64,000 nucleotides of DNA. Origin: Verpa conica (Eukaryota; Ascomycota; Pezizomycetes; Pezizales; Morchellaceae). Made by a program: the position numbers and the translations under genes. Positions within the stretch are counted from its first letter, which is position 1, and the number at the start of each line of letters is the position of its first letter. Positions 24,100 to 37,053 of this stretch are shown here, piece after piece. The notes under the pieces were generated by a model, which did not search any database, had not been told where the DNA came from, and saw only the letters and a program-made list of their open reading frames with translations. The stretch lies in contig JAUFSD010000002.1 in NCBI GenBank assembly GCA_033030425.1, positions 1,984,001-2,048,000 on the forward strand. The letters run 5' to 3'.

Positions 24100-24620
24100 T
24101 CTTTCCTCTATTTGCGTATATATCGATAGAACAGATACCACAAATACTGAAGCATTTGTCTGTGGTATGCCTGAGGAAAGAAAATCGCCATATTGTGTTA
24201 GGGGCCTACAGTATTCCATACTATAAAATCTAGATATCGTGTCATGAGGCCCCTATTTTCATCTCATCACAGCCATCACGCTTACAATTGCCATCCTATG
24301 ACATATTCTTGGTGCCTATCACGTAGAACTACATTCCCCCATAGATATCCCATTTATCGACAAGCACGCCGAGAATTGACCTAGTATCCTTAGTCTTCCA
24401 GGATACTAGGCATTTGTTCCATATTCGTGTCAAGGGTGAATTATTGGGACAGGCCAGGCTGTCACGAATCTGTGTGATTGTTATATTTCCCTTTCCAGTG
24501 CGTCCCAATACTTCACCCCTGACGCGAGTACAGATACTATAATCCTATGCATCAGCTTCTGGTACCAGAAGAGAGATTCTTCATGGCCACTACTTGTATA
24601 GGCCAGGCTGCCAGAACGAG
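24100..24620. repeat. cluster of nested hairpins
   Basis: At least six inverted repeats lie within about 500 bp. TCTTTCCTC/GAGGAAAGA (24110/24173) encloses TACCACA/TGTGGTA. TAGGGGCCT/AGGCCCCTA lies at about 24199/24247. CCTAGTATCCT/AGGATACTAGG sits at 24380-24390/24400-24410. A 25-bp imperfect stem pairs 24427-24451 with 24501-24525 (22 of 25 match) and encloses ATTCGTG/CACGAAT and GACAG/CTGTC. A 16-bp palindrome CTTCTGGTACCAGAAG lies at about 24556-24571. No long open frame or target duplication was found. It could be a structured non-coding RNA, a nest of decayed foldback elements, or a chance grouping. Confidence 0.5.
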
Positions 24621-27600
24621 TTAAGTTATCAGAAGACAATCAGTTCTTAATAATCCCAATAAGTGTTAATAGCCCGTAACTAAGGGTAAGAAGACTCTTC
24701 CTATAGAGTATAGAATATGTTGGCACTTGGTATGAAACTATAGTTGATATCCGCCAAAGATTTCTTCCACTGGGGAGAAAACTCATCAGGGGGTTGTAAT
24801 TCAAGTGTTGGAAAGGTATAGGAAGGCTGAAAGATATTAGCTTATGCTTTTTTTCATGACTCAATACACCAATGTCTTTCCCCCAAAATATTGTATGAGC
24901 AATATCTAAATTGTTGCATTTACTCCTGTATAAAAAGATGTTTGAGTGTGCAAATAAGCCTACTCTATTGGTTCATTAGTACCCCATTTATTGAGATAAC
25001 ATGATACACAAAATATCATTTTGTGGTTGGATTAGATTTCTTTTTTTTTTCTCTTTCCTGATGCTCCGCTTAGATTACATGTACCTATATTTCTGTTTTT
25101 TATGATTTTTTTTTTTTTTTTAATTAACTACCAATCACACTCCTCAGTTGTAAAGTGGCAACTAACGCTCAGGGGGGGATAACTGAACTTACCTTTTTAT
25201 GAAACACGTTTCACTCGATAAAATATATCTCATACATGAGAGTGAGGACTGCTCTTCGAATCCACATTTTTCACTCGTAGCCCCCACTCCCCTCCCCCAG
25301 TTAGTACCAAATTCACTCCTTCAGAATACGTAGACATAGATCTAACCCTATGTTTTTGAAATCATGAGGACATCTCCAACGCTACCGGTCACAGATCACG
25401 TCAGCCAACCTCATATATTCTTCCCGCAATGCTGCCCTTTTGACTAAATAGTCTTTTTTATAACATACAACAATAGCCGGGAGATGCTTGTCATAACTAT
25501 AGAGCTTTGGGCATCTTCTCGGTGTTTATCCACTTTAAAACATATCTGCGCTATTGGTATCCACTCAAGTAAGATAATGGCCCTATACGTGATCTCATAT
25601 GATACCCACATCCAATAAACAATGTTTTTAAAATAAGTTTTTGGACTACGTAGTTAGGGGGGGCGGAAAACCCGGTGACACTCGGAGAAGGGAAATGGAG
25701 GGATTTAATGAGCTGGGGTATCCCGGGCACGGAGGATCGGCCTCGGAGACTTGATTGAGACCAGGTACGAAATCCAAGCCGAATACAATACATATACAAA
25801 TTAAGGCCCCGGCAAAGAAGGGGTGGGGGAAGGAGGAATTTCGTAGTAATGATGGGCTCATGCTCATAAGCCGGACCGCGGAGTCATTTTTTTTTTTTTT
25901 TTGTATCGATGTCTTACTTCAATAAAATTCTTTCTATTTAACTGACTGATCGACTAATTATTCTTTTTTTCTTTTCTTTTTTTCTTTTCCTTCCTCCGCT
26001 GGTGCGAAACGAAAGGAGAAGTCTGGGATTGTGATTATGTGATACGGCTGAGAGAACCGGCCGGTAGGTGCATGCTGATTACGGGGATTTCTCAAGCTAG
26101 GGTAAAACGTCTCTACAAAGCTTGTGTATACGTGTCAATGTATACACTACAGCTAGATAAATACTAGATAATTACAGCGAGTGATAACATATGAATTAAC
26201 TAACTATTAACCCGTTACAGAACTCCTTTGATAAGTAGACCACACTAAATATATATAAATATAAGTATCATAATTATACGTAGGAGGCTAAATGACCAAA
26301 TCTCGTGAGGATACGATAATCAATATAAATGATACCAAGAACAACTTTTTACGTAGATTTAGGTTTGGGTGGTCTAGTTGCATCAGAAATAAATATCAAA
26401 TCACACACACAGCACAAAATATCACTCGGTAAGCTATATAAAACCTATAAATTCTAGTAGATATCGATAAATATAGTCACAAACCCTTGATATTAGCTTC
26501 TAAAATACCATGAAAACTTACTGGGGATCATGTTGAATCTGCTGTGGTCTTGAGCTAAAATATAATTAAGCCTTCGCTCTACTCGGTCGCATGCATGATC
26601 ATATAGTAGTAGAGATCCCGTGATTAAGAGAGCAGTCATAGCTATATTACCCTATTCATAGGCTGATCACGATCTCAAGACAGCTCGCGAGCCTCCGGAG
26701 CTGCTAGGATCAAGCTCTAGTATCATTTCAAAGATTCGGAAAATACGTTTGGGTGTAACATATAACCTGTTTATTGTTATAATATAACCTTGTACCACAG
26801 GTAAAGATTACTTTATATTATCTCCTTCCGAGGAAGTAGCCAGTAGATGCTTTCCTATCTCAAAGCAATATATCATCCAGTTTGTACGTATCCATCACAT
26901 GGGGACCTCCGTTTACCGAGTTATTTACTGCGATAATCGCCGCGCAATTTTCAAGGACTAATGATCTGTCTGCGGACTTCCCCACATTAGAGTGGGCCGA
27001 ATAGATTCCCTTCACTGACCAGGATGATAAGCGGCGTGGCACTTTACCATATTGACGCCTACTATATGCGTGCCCAATACTCGCGTTCCATTATCCCGCA
27101 TCCCCCGTAATCTCGCTTCGGCTAGGCCTTGGGTATGTGGGGGGCTTTATGGAAGGGCAAGCCGTCATCGGGACCCTTCGTAAGCGACAAAGTGTAGATG
27201 TACGTTGACGACATCATGTTTATTGCAAGACAAAAGAGAATGAGTCGTTAATTATTATTTTTTTCCCCCACCTCTCATGACCGAGACTTACACAGACCTT
27301 CTAATTCCACTACCCTGGGCTAATGATAACACATTTTGCCAAACGATATTCGTGTGTGCGGGAAGGGATCCAATGGAGGAGTTTATGATGCCAAGAATAG
27401 CCAGCTGGGGTCTAAGATCAGTGGATCGGACCTCCGGGAGCCATGAATTATCGCGGGTTTGCCACATTTTTTTCTAGTTTTATATTGGAATGACAGTGAT
27501 CAAAGGCAAAGATGGGGGCAATATATCTGTCTCATTCCCTTCTTAGCAAGATAATCGCACGTCGTATCACATCTGAACCGTAGAGTATTTCCAACCTGCT

Positions 27601-30600
27601 AGTTCTGGGAAATATACCCAAATTATGCACCACTATTACGCGATAGTACCCCGTACCCGGAATATTATATAGATTCTGGAGGAAATTTTCTGACCTAAGC
27701 TGAGGCCAAGTGGTCTAGAGTATAGACAATGCAATTTACTTTTAGGCTGAAGCCAACCGAACCAATAAGTAAACAACGTTCAGACTAGTGCCGCTTTCTC
27801 CTTGGGCCCGTACTGGCCGTTGAGTCTGGTATTAGTATCCATTAAAGTAGATACGAGACACGAATGTGATACAGGACCTAATATATGTTTCTCTGGGAGA
27901 AGTATTGAAATATAAATCACAGAAGCACTCATGCTCCGGCCCCCATATGCATCACAACGGATTGAGCGTGACAACGCAATAAGTAAATGCAGAGTCCAGA
28001 TACTTTAGAGTATTAGGTGTAGCAAAGAAGGACCTAGAAAACAGGGGGGGGGGTACGATATTAGTTAGCTAACGCGCCGTTGATAGGCTGAGGCGAACCA
28101 AAAATCACTACTAAAGAAAATAATAAAAGAAGGCATTTCAGGTTCTGAATTACCAGCTTTGGCCTGCCAAGGCTGATCTTGCAGGAATTTTCTCTCTCAC
28201 TACTTCTTGTTCTACCCCGGTAATGCTTTGGCATGATAGGATGCAGGTTACCGACACCCCGGTTATGTATCAACCGTGCATGCTGCATCAGCCTGCATGC
28301 ATACCTTTCCAGCCCTATTCACCATATCATCCCCCACATATTTGCTTTCATCCGATATTTTGTATATCGTGGCGGCTTATTGTAAAAAGGCTATGTGATC
28401 ATGCTGCTTAGGGGGGTCACCCTCCAGCTACGTTATAAAAAAATAAAATAAAAAAAAAGAGAGACTATCAAGCCGTGCATGATATTATGACTAGAATAAA
28501 TTGACCCTCGATCACCGTATAGTGCACTCGCGATCGTTACAAGTACTAAGACAGCACCAGGACACGACTTGGAAAATTAATAAGATTATGTTGATCCTAT
28601 GTAATTGGTCGGCCCGGAATGGCCTATTTGCTACCAGCTATGATCATGTATTTACACTTGGTACGGCGTTTAATTTCGGTCGTTTCGGTATGAACCACCA
28701 TCACTCCCCGGGGAGGCCTAGACTAGAGCTTGGCCTATTCGGAGGGAAAGGCGTACGTACGGCCTAGCCCCGAGCCGAAAAGAAGAAGGAAAAAAAGGTT
28801 GACGTGATGCTATAGAATATTTATTGTTTTTATTTTATTTTTCATTTTGAAGTCATTGAGGTTCATTTTGCTGGATCGACACGCCGTGTCTAAGACACCA
28901 ACACCTGGCTTTGTCCTTTTTACGTGTCGGAGTGTTAAGATCCCGTGTAATCAACATCAACCCAATGATGTTGCTGGAGGGTGAGCCGGAGGCCAAGCCC
29001 GGTTAACAATCCGAACCGCGGCGATATGGCCAACTCATCCTTCAAGTACATGAGCGGTCCCCCCCCTCAAGATCTTTATTAGTACACCGGTTTCTAGATT
29101 GCGCACAGGATCGGCTAATCGGGTCCGCAAACAATACGGCCTCTATCGATCATTCGCTCCCGGGAAATCTCAACTCTTAATTTGAATATGAATTGGGAAG
29201 CGCCGATGAGACTATACCGTAAATAGTTTTTGCAGTCGTGTCTAGAGAGACAGCAAGTAGCGCTGTCTTACAAGAAACATTCACGGTGCTCTGGTAGGCT
29301 CTCGGAAAGGAAAGAATAACGATTGTACCCCAGATGCGAAATCTAGAGGCTTAACATAGACTAGGCCCTTGAGTTGATCGCTGTTCCCCCCGATCGGAGC
29401 CCTATAAGCCCAAATCCAGCCATCGATTTTACCGGCACCTTACTTTATGGTACATACAAAGGACAAGATCTTGGGCGGATTTGGGTGAAGAAATATCCGC
29501 GACACGTTTTACTGCTCGCTTACCAAGTATCTTAATGTTACACATAGATGACGAACCTGTCTCTGAAAATTACGTATGGTTGTTAAGCCTGGTATTAAAT
29601 GGTTAAACAAGGCAAGCGTACAAGACCAACTGCCAGCTGCCGGGTGTCATTGAGCAGAAGTCCCTTTGTTTCCTAGGACCACAGCAAAGCAAGACAACTA
29701 TTTACCAAGCTACCGGTTACTGACTTGACTTAATGATGACCCGGAAAAAAGAACGGTTAGTATCACAACCCATTGGAGGTTTTACGAGCTGCATTGCACC
29801 CAGTCCCCCTCCCATCGCAATTTCAGATTATATTATATCCCTTTCAAGTAGCACGAATATACGCTTCCGGCAGAGGCCCTATACTGGAGAAGAAAAGACC
29901 GGCAGCTAGAATGAAACCTCGCTATTTGGACTGCTACAAAAGCTTGGTTACACCCCCCCGCCTTATAGAGAAAGTGGACGCGAGAACTACTACGTCTCTG
30001 GGTAAATTGAATATAATACCCGATTCGTGCGAATCATTATCTAGAGCTAATAAGGTGGTAAACCGGCCTCGGTAAGCGCTTCATATGAGAGGTATTATAT
30101 ATAATTATGTCAGTAGAAGGCTAACTGAGTTGGACTACTCTTTCAGATAAATGTGTCTTGCCCAAATATGGAAGAACTACCCAATATATTCTTTGGTGTT
30201 TCCATGGCTCTGGGACTCTAGAAACAGGATGGGTATATCCTTGAAATTGCTTCCAGGCATATATCCCCATCCCACAACGGCTAGAACAGGTACTTGTTTA
30301 AGCCGGTAAGGATGAATTGATAGTTCCGAATGAAAACGAACGATCGAACGGGCAGAATTTAGGGCGACCATGCAGTGCAACCACCCCGGGTGACCGCAAC
30401 CTCCTGCCTGTATAGTACCCTCAAATGAGCACTCATGCTGACTCTTTATCGAACGATGTGATAGTGCTCAACAAAATATATTCACATTGCTTTGCCCTTG
30501 GTGTTGTCGGCTTATAAATATATTGAACACCATCATTGGTGTCTCTTATCAGCAGGCTAACGTATAACGGTGGAATCAGGTTTTGAAAATCATATCCAGA

Positions 30601-33600
30601 AATTAGAGATAGATTCAAACGCTCGGAGATTCGCCGGAGTAGGTGCACTTTATTAGTCCGCTATTCAGCCGAGATCGTATGAGTAGTAATAATTTGGGAG
30701 AGATGAAGGAGTTTTGTAGCCAAGGATACTGGATAGATTTCCTATCTCTGCCCTAGACGGAACGGAACGGGCATGCCTCTTACCCCGCCTCTGGTCTATC
30801 ACCCGAACTGCCCTGGAGATCCACTTAGATGATAAAGACTTGGTTAGCGTTTAATCACTCAACGCACTAGCTGGTGTCGTCGACTCGTTGTGCTCTTAGG
30901 AGATGTCCAGCCGAGTAACAGCTCTTAGCTTTGTTTCTGCCTTCTTCTCGGTATGTGTATGGGTATATAGAAATGAAATGTCGTGCTGGTGGCAACGCGA
31001 CGTAGGCATCAGGCCTGTTGATTTTTCGCTTACTAGCTTAGGGTCATAAACAATCATCGTGTGGCTGGGGAATAGCTTCTGGAAAATATTCTAATAAACC
31101 AGGGATTATGTCTGTCCGCCACCTCTTTGGTCGATCCCAATATCGCCACGGACTGAAAGAAAATACCTCCGAGGAGAGAGGCCTCTTTTGTCAAGCCTTT
31201 TTATTTTATGATCTAAAATTAACATCCTATTTTCCGTGGAGGTCTTTTTCTCTCTCTCTCTCTCTCTTTACTTTTTTCGAAGGCAGGGAACTATTCTATA
31301 CCCACAGCGTAAATTAGCCTATCTAGAAAGTGAAGAATGAAGAGGCCTGGAAATCTCCGCTGAGGAGCTACCACTATTCTCCATGCTCGGGGACCCCGTG
31401 CAGGCAAGTCCCCGGCGAACGTTCAATCCAAGTTTGTCACCGTTTTTCCCCCTCCCCCTGGTAATCCGCCAGCTTTCAGCTGATCATTGCACCGCCCTTC
31501 TCCTAAATACTTGTCTCACATGAAGATCTTACGAAGCTGCTTAATCCGCGTGGGCGATGTTGTGACGGTCCGGCCCTCGTGGGCGCCCCAGCCGCCCTCT
31601 GACAGGGGGAGTGGAGGTCCCTTTCTTCTTTCGACCAAAGAGCAAAAGGAATGTACTGGTAGTTGTACGTGATCTTGAAAAGTAAAGATACAAATAGTAG
31701 GTGTAACTCGTACGTAATAAAATATAAAGAGTGTATTTTCTTTGAAAATAAAAGTCGTAATTCACTCCAGGGGGGGGAGGGGGGCGCCATATACATGTTT
31801 ATTTTTGTTTTTCCATCTCGTATCCCTTAAAGATCTGTGGTTAAACTGATCTGAGATGTGCACATAGCCTTGAACAGGGCACTCGTAGGAAAACAGTGAC
31901 CAGTGATGTAAATCTTTCCCTCGAAACTCGGGCCTCCCGAGCCAAGACCACATCTGTATGGAGAGGCCTGAAGGCTTCGAGCACCGTCCTGTGCTGAAGG
32001 TGTTCATCTGAAGGTGGTTAGTGGTCTGCAGTCCATAGCGGGCATGCGGCATGTCAATGTTAAGGTCCGTGCTCGCTAGATTTCAGGAACCCGGTTCTTA
32101 CAAATAGAAAACTGCTTGAAACGAGAAGAACAGTACAGACAGATGAATGGTAGTCAGTTAGTCACGAGGGAGGGGACCCAGAAGCCGCCAGGAAAACGTC
32201 GTTTGGAACATAGTATACGTTCTCGATAGCTTCTGACTGACTCTAGACTCTAGCCACTTGCGCCATGTTCCACGCAGTACCCGGTTCTCCGACCCTTCGC
32301 TAATATGCTTAGAGGTCTGGTCTTTCCTGCCTGCTGCCTGCTGCCTGCAGGCTTCAAGGAAACGGCGGACATGCGCGCGCTTTTGGAGACGGCGCCTAGG
32401 CACTGCGGGCGCACTAGAGTGCTCAAGTGCCCTGTACCTGTCGCTGCACTGTGTGATCGCTCGGTTACTGGATGAACATTTACCAGACTTGAGTCTCAAA
32501 CCAGACTCCATGGTCGCACAAGCGAATGCAGGCACTGCAACCTGCAGGGCTGGCCCGGCTTATCGACAAGGACCACGCCCACTATCAGGCCTAGATACTG
32601 AATCTCGGCATTCTCGATGCGGCAGACGTGCACAAAACGAGCCACTGGTGAAAGTTCAAGCCCGGTGAAACAAAGTCCGACTCCGTCCGAGAGACAATAT
32701 GGATCGGTCCCCCATGTAGTTAAGAAATGTTTATCGGTCCGGCAAGGATTTTTATTTATCTTAAATTTAAGGCTAAATGGGGGGGGGGAGGTCCTTCCAA
32801 GTGCTTTCTCCTCTATGTTCGTCACTATTATCAATAATCGGAAATTGTTATTGATACCGACATGGGGAATTAAACGAAACGAAACAGCCAGCATGTTCAG
32901 CCCAGTAAAATAAAACAAGGCTGGAGATAATCATGACCTCGGCTTACTGGAAACACCACAACGTTTGAGCCGTTAAGATTCCCTGAATGACAGGGTTAGC
33001 GGATAAAACAGCTACGTTAAAAGTCAATCCTAGTGGAGGTTTTCTATTAACTAAGCGAGAAGAGCCGAAATCAGATGAAAGCCAGTGTGGAGACATGTCG
33101 TAAGTCTGTAGATCAGATCTCCGGCGATGCCTGTTGACCGCAGCTGAAACGTGACATGTAAGGCAGGCTTGGGGGGGGGGGGAGACGAAACTTCAATACC
33201 TTCTAGAGCACTCGATGGATGTAGGTGAGGAAACTTCCATGCCTCTTCCCCGCTACTGCTTTACGGTGCAGTAGGTTCTAGAGCGCTTCCAACTGTCATG
33301 GATTTTATTATCAGTACCTTGGCTTTGCCGCCAACCAGTAACGCGGCCGGGGGGGGGAATAGAAAGCCCATTGTTCTTCGTAAGTAAGCAAAGCTGCGGT
33401 ATTTGGGGGGGAATGTCACTTATGTAAGTATTGTTGGTACTGGGCGATTCGCCTTCGCGCAATGTCGCGGCTGCAACTATTGACATAGAGAGAGAGAGAG
33501 TAAGCGGGCGGTTGTGATCTTGGATCGACGGAAAGCCAAGGAGAGCGTGTATCTGTAAGACAGTACCTACATAATCCCTCGTGGCTCAGTCGACGAACCA

Positions 33601-35992
33601 CAACGTAGAGAACATGGTACTCTATTATCGCGCGCGGTTCTGCTACCGAAAGACGTTGTGATATCATATATCGCTGCTTATATCCCTATCGGATTAGGTC
33701 TCGACCGAATCCGACACCCCCTTCGCAAATGCTCACCTTTTCGAGAATTGATCCTTGGGAGGGCAGGCCAATTGAAATTGACAAAGAGTAGAAGAAACGA
33801 GTAGCGGGAGAAAACACTTCCATCGATTAAGCATAATAATTTGATCTTATAGGTCGGCCGTACACGTGCCACAAAAAAACTGACTTAGATCTTCAAGAAC
33901 TTCAAGAAGAGAACCCGTACACTCACCCCCCAGACTATGGTAAGAAAAGGGGGATGAGGAGGGGGAGAGAAGAAAAAAAAAAGCCTAAAAGAGGGTGGGC
34001 ATGGGACTTGTGATTCATCGAGATGAGAGATCTAGAATTCACGGCGGTCTTGCACCGTCAACCGACGCTACCGTTGATGTCGAAAACCTGTGCTAATGCT
34101 GGGTTTTCGGCGTTCGTACCTGCCGGCCAGTTTCACTTGACTTGAAATTTGCTTGTTCCAGGCAGGTAGTTTGCAGAAATCAGGGTGGTGTCTGTCATCA
34201 CTCGCGTTTACAACAGGCTCAGCACCCGTACCTGAACCACAAAACTGGCAATGTATAGTTCGGATGGAGAAAATGGTCTTTACACTGCTTCTCGATAGAT
34301 TGATCTACTTTGGCCCCCCGTTTTTGGCTATAGTGTCCCTTCTAGCTCCCTCATCCCCATCTGCAACCACCCTGGGTACCAATGATGTGCCGGCGGGCGG
34401 GCGGGCGAATACGCAGGGAAAAAAAAAGGAAGAAAAAAAAAAAAAAAGAATCAGCTGTGTATATAGAGGAGAATACATGAATATTTAAACCCAGCTTCCG
34501 TCGATTACATAGGTCGCTCGGTAAAACAGCTGCATTACTTATTTCTCCGTAGGCTGTAGCACGTCAGTAGCGGGGATTGTACATGCATATGGTAGAGGTC
34601 AGGTGGTTTCGCCTAAACCCTTTTATTCTGGGCAGCCGAGTGCGCTGTGATCACAGCCTTTGGTACTCCTGGAGTCTGTATGGTGGGTGAATGTACGCCT
34701 GTACATACATAGAGTACAGGCCAGGGGTTGTTTACACCCTGGTGTTGGGATACAGTAGGGATGCATCTGATCATGGATGGTTCTGTGGGTGGATGATGGG
34801 TGATGGGTGGATGGATGAATGGATGGATTCAGTGCAGCCAATGACCGCAGCGAGGGTTGAGGTACTGGACTTGTCCGAATATGTACGCATCCAATTTTTA
34901 ACCCTGGCCGGTCCAGGTGCTTTGGGGAAGTACAATACAAACTACTACAAGTGGTAGTGATATGTACTCTACTGGAGAGGCTCTCTCTCTCTCTCTCTCT
35001 ACTCAAGCTGGAACCTGCATGCTCTCTAAATGATGTCAAACAAATGATTCACCTGTAACAGAACCTTCCGACCGTTCTCCGCGCGTAGGTATAGCATGGA
35101 AGATATCACGTACCAGGAGGTCCAGGAGGTCTAGGAGGGAGCGAGAGTGAGTGAGAGTCACTCACCAGTTGCGAATGTCGAAGAACACTTCCCCTTCATC
35201 TCCCTGCAAGTGTGGTCATCGGCAGCCCGCCAATGACTTGCTGGGCCGCTTCACTTTTCTGGAGAAGGGTCGGGAACACCAGGGGCGCTTAGAGCTGGGA
35301 GCCATTGGCAGCCTCTTGGGCTTGGCGTGCATATCGCCTAGTCTGCCGAGAGCGAGCTCACGATCCGTTATGAAACGTATGGTGCATTTGTGGTGGGGGG
35401 AGAGGGGTGCTGGGTGTCTACTATGTGGGCGTTGCCGCGGCCCCTGCACCAGGGCCTTTCGATCACCTTTGATGCTTGGAAGGGGTAAATCTAATTTTTT
35501 TTTTCTCCCCATTTAAAACAAATAAGAGAGGTCTTCCCCTCCCGCTGAAATGCAGTGTTACCGCCGTATCGAGTCCAAGCTTAAATGAACTAGCGAAGCC
35601 TTTTGCTCTCTTCGACTTTCCCAGGACCAACTACTTTACTGTGTTATCCTACTACAAATCTTTGCTTTATCAATTCGCCCACCACCACTTCCGTCATATA
35701 TTCCTTCTCCCTCGTGTTGGGCACTCATTCCCCAACCCTCTTTCCTTTTGATACAACTCGAGCCCAACAGAATTAGTATTGTTAAGCTCAAAGCACTTAA
35801 GCTTATTGCTCTCCCTCTTGTTCACCTTACCAATCACCTCCGGTTCTCTTCAACTCTTTCAAAATTCAGGAACTCGAAGTTATCCCACGGTCTCTACCGT
35901 GGTCCTCATTCGTGGCTCCTCACTCGGCCCACTACCCGGTGTTTTCACCGCCCTTTGTCGATTATATCGCACAAGCTACTCAATTCCACAGG
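24621..35992. other. 11-kb gene-poor region
   Basis: I find no gene with recognisable family motifs or convincing exon structure. Features seen are poly-G/C runs at 28044-28053, 29059-29066, 31770-31777, 32779-32788, 33171-33182 and 33349-33357; a TC repeat at about 31247-31267; an AG repeat at about 33487-33500; a CTGCCTG tandem repeat at about 32327-32350; a GGATG-type minisatellite at about 34790-34830; and a CT repeat at about 34979-35000. At 27199-27245 a short frame reads MYVDDIMFIA, like the reverse-transcriptase active-site box. From about 35520 the plus strand turns pyrimidine-rich toward the Myb-like gene. Confidence 0.55.
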
Positions 35993-37053
35993 ATGAACCA
36001 CTACGCTGATGATGAGGAGTGGATGAATATCCCAGTATGTTTTAACTATTTTTTTTCTCTCTCTCTCTCTCTTTCATTTCATTCTTACGATGGTTTTTTT
36101 TTGTTTTTGTTTTTGTTTTGGTGTCCATGTGCAAACATATTCTTCCACTACCAATCACTGACATCTTTTACTTGACAGACCTCTTTGAGCTACCATGCTA
36201 CCTTAGAGAGTCACCATCCTATAGATCACCATACGTATCCATCACAACACATTTCACACCCAACTAGTGCAGTATTAGAGCCGTTGGCAACAGTACTGTC
36301 AAGTCCGTCGTTTTCCCAGGATCGTGAACGGGATTTACATGATGAAGAAGTCCATTCAGTCCCTGTACTTCCCTCGTACCAACTTAGCCATCCAGCACTA
36401 TCTCATATACCACCAACTCCTCCACCACATACACCTTCAAACCCCTTCAAGCGACCATATCAGCCAGATCCAACACCAGTATCTTCTCCAGGCCACCAAA
36501 GCTCACAACTCCCCAACGCAAAGCGCCGAAAGTCTACTAGCAAGGAGGCATGGACCATGACGGAAGATGATAATCTGCTTCTTAAGCTGAAGGATGAGGA
36601 GGGCCTTCCATGGAAAGCGATCGCACAGAAGTTTAGAGACATGAACAGGGGGGAATTCAGGGTGCCAACGCTACAGATGCGATACAAGCGACTTAAGGAG
36701 AAAATGAGGATCTGGGATGCTGAAGATGTAGGCTATAACCCTCCCCCCCCCCTAAGTCTGCCAAATGATCGACTATTCTTGAAAAAAAAAAAAAAAATCC
36801 TAACACGAGGCCTGATCACTAGATTCAACTTTTGAAAGAAGCAAAGGATTTCTTGGAGAAGCAGAAATGGGAACTCATCTCCCAGAAGATGGTTGAGTTG
36901 GGCTGTAAAAAGAAGATTCCTGCATCAACCTGTGAGAAAAAGTGGAAAGAAATCGCACCCCAGCAGCCTCCACAGGCCCCACAAACACCATCGCTACAAA
37001 GCCACGAGTTGAAGCGAGAACACTCCCAAACGAGCGATGAGGGCTGTTGTTGA
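35993..37053 (+). CDS. Myb/SANT-like DNA-binding protein
   Basis: Three exons, 35993-36034, 36179-36727 and 36823-37053, join in phase to 273 aa. Intron 1 (144 nt) has a TC repeat and ends TTGACAG. Intron 2 (95 nt) contains C10 and A15 runs and a CTAAC branch site. The N-terminal half is His/Pro/Ser-rich and probably disordered. A basic patch AKRRKST (about 128-134) precedes a Myb-like helix set with W139, W159 and Y183 in EAWTMTEDD, GLPWKAIAQKF and LQMRYKRLK. A second half-repeat follows in the last exon (QKWELISQKMVELG, ASTCEKKWKEIA). This two-part Myb-like unit is common in nuclear proteins of Pezizomycotina. A DNA-binding role is likely; targets are unknown. Confidence 0.8.

Noticed and set aside
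26860..27042. Minus frame with AAIIAVNNSVNGG and HVMDTY, vaguely like copia RNase H
   Set aside because: It is on the strand opposite the YVDD words, lacks the catalytic context and is short. I treat it as chance.
32158..32918. Frames of 125-140 codons on both strands
   Set aside because: No recognisable domain, overlapping opposite frames, and a CTGCCTG tandem repeat in the middle. I cannot support a gene.
35151..35516. 121-codon plus frame with an opposing 98-codon minus frame
   Set aside because: GC-rich chance openness, no family resemblance, no splice context.
35779..36009. Frame starting with a signal-peptide-like MLSSKHLSLLLSLLFTLPITSG
   Set aside because: It lies in the pyrimidine-rich leader of the Myb-like gene and runs out of frame with its first exon; the hydrophobic bias comes from CT-rich DNA.
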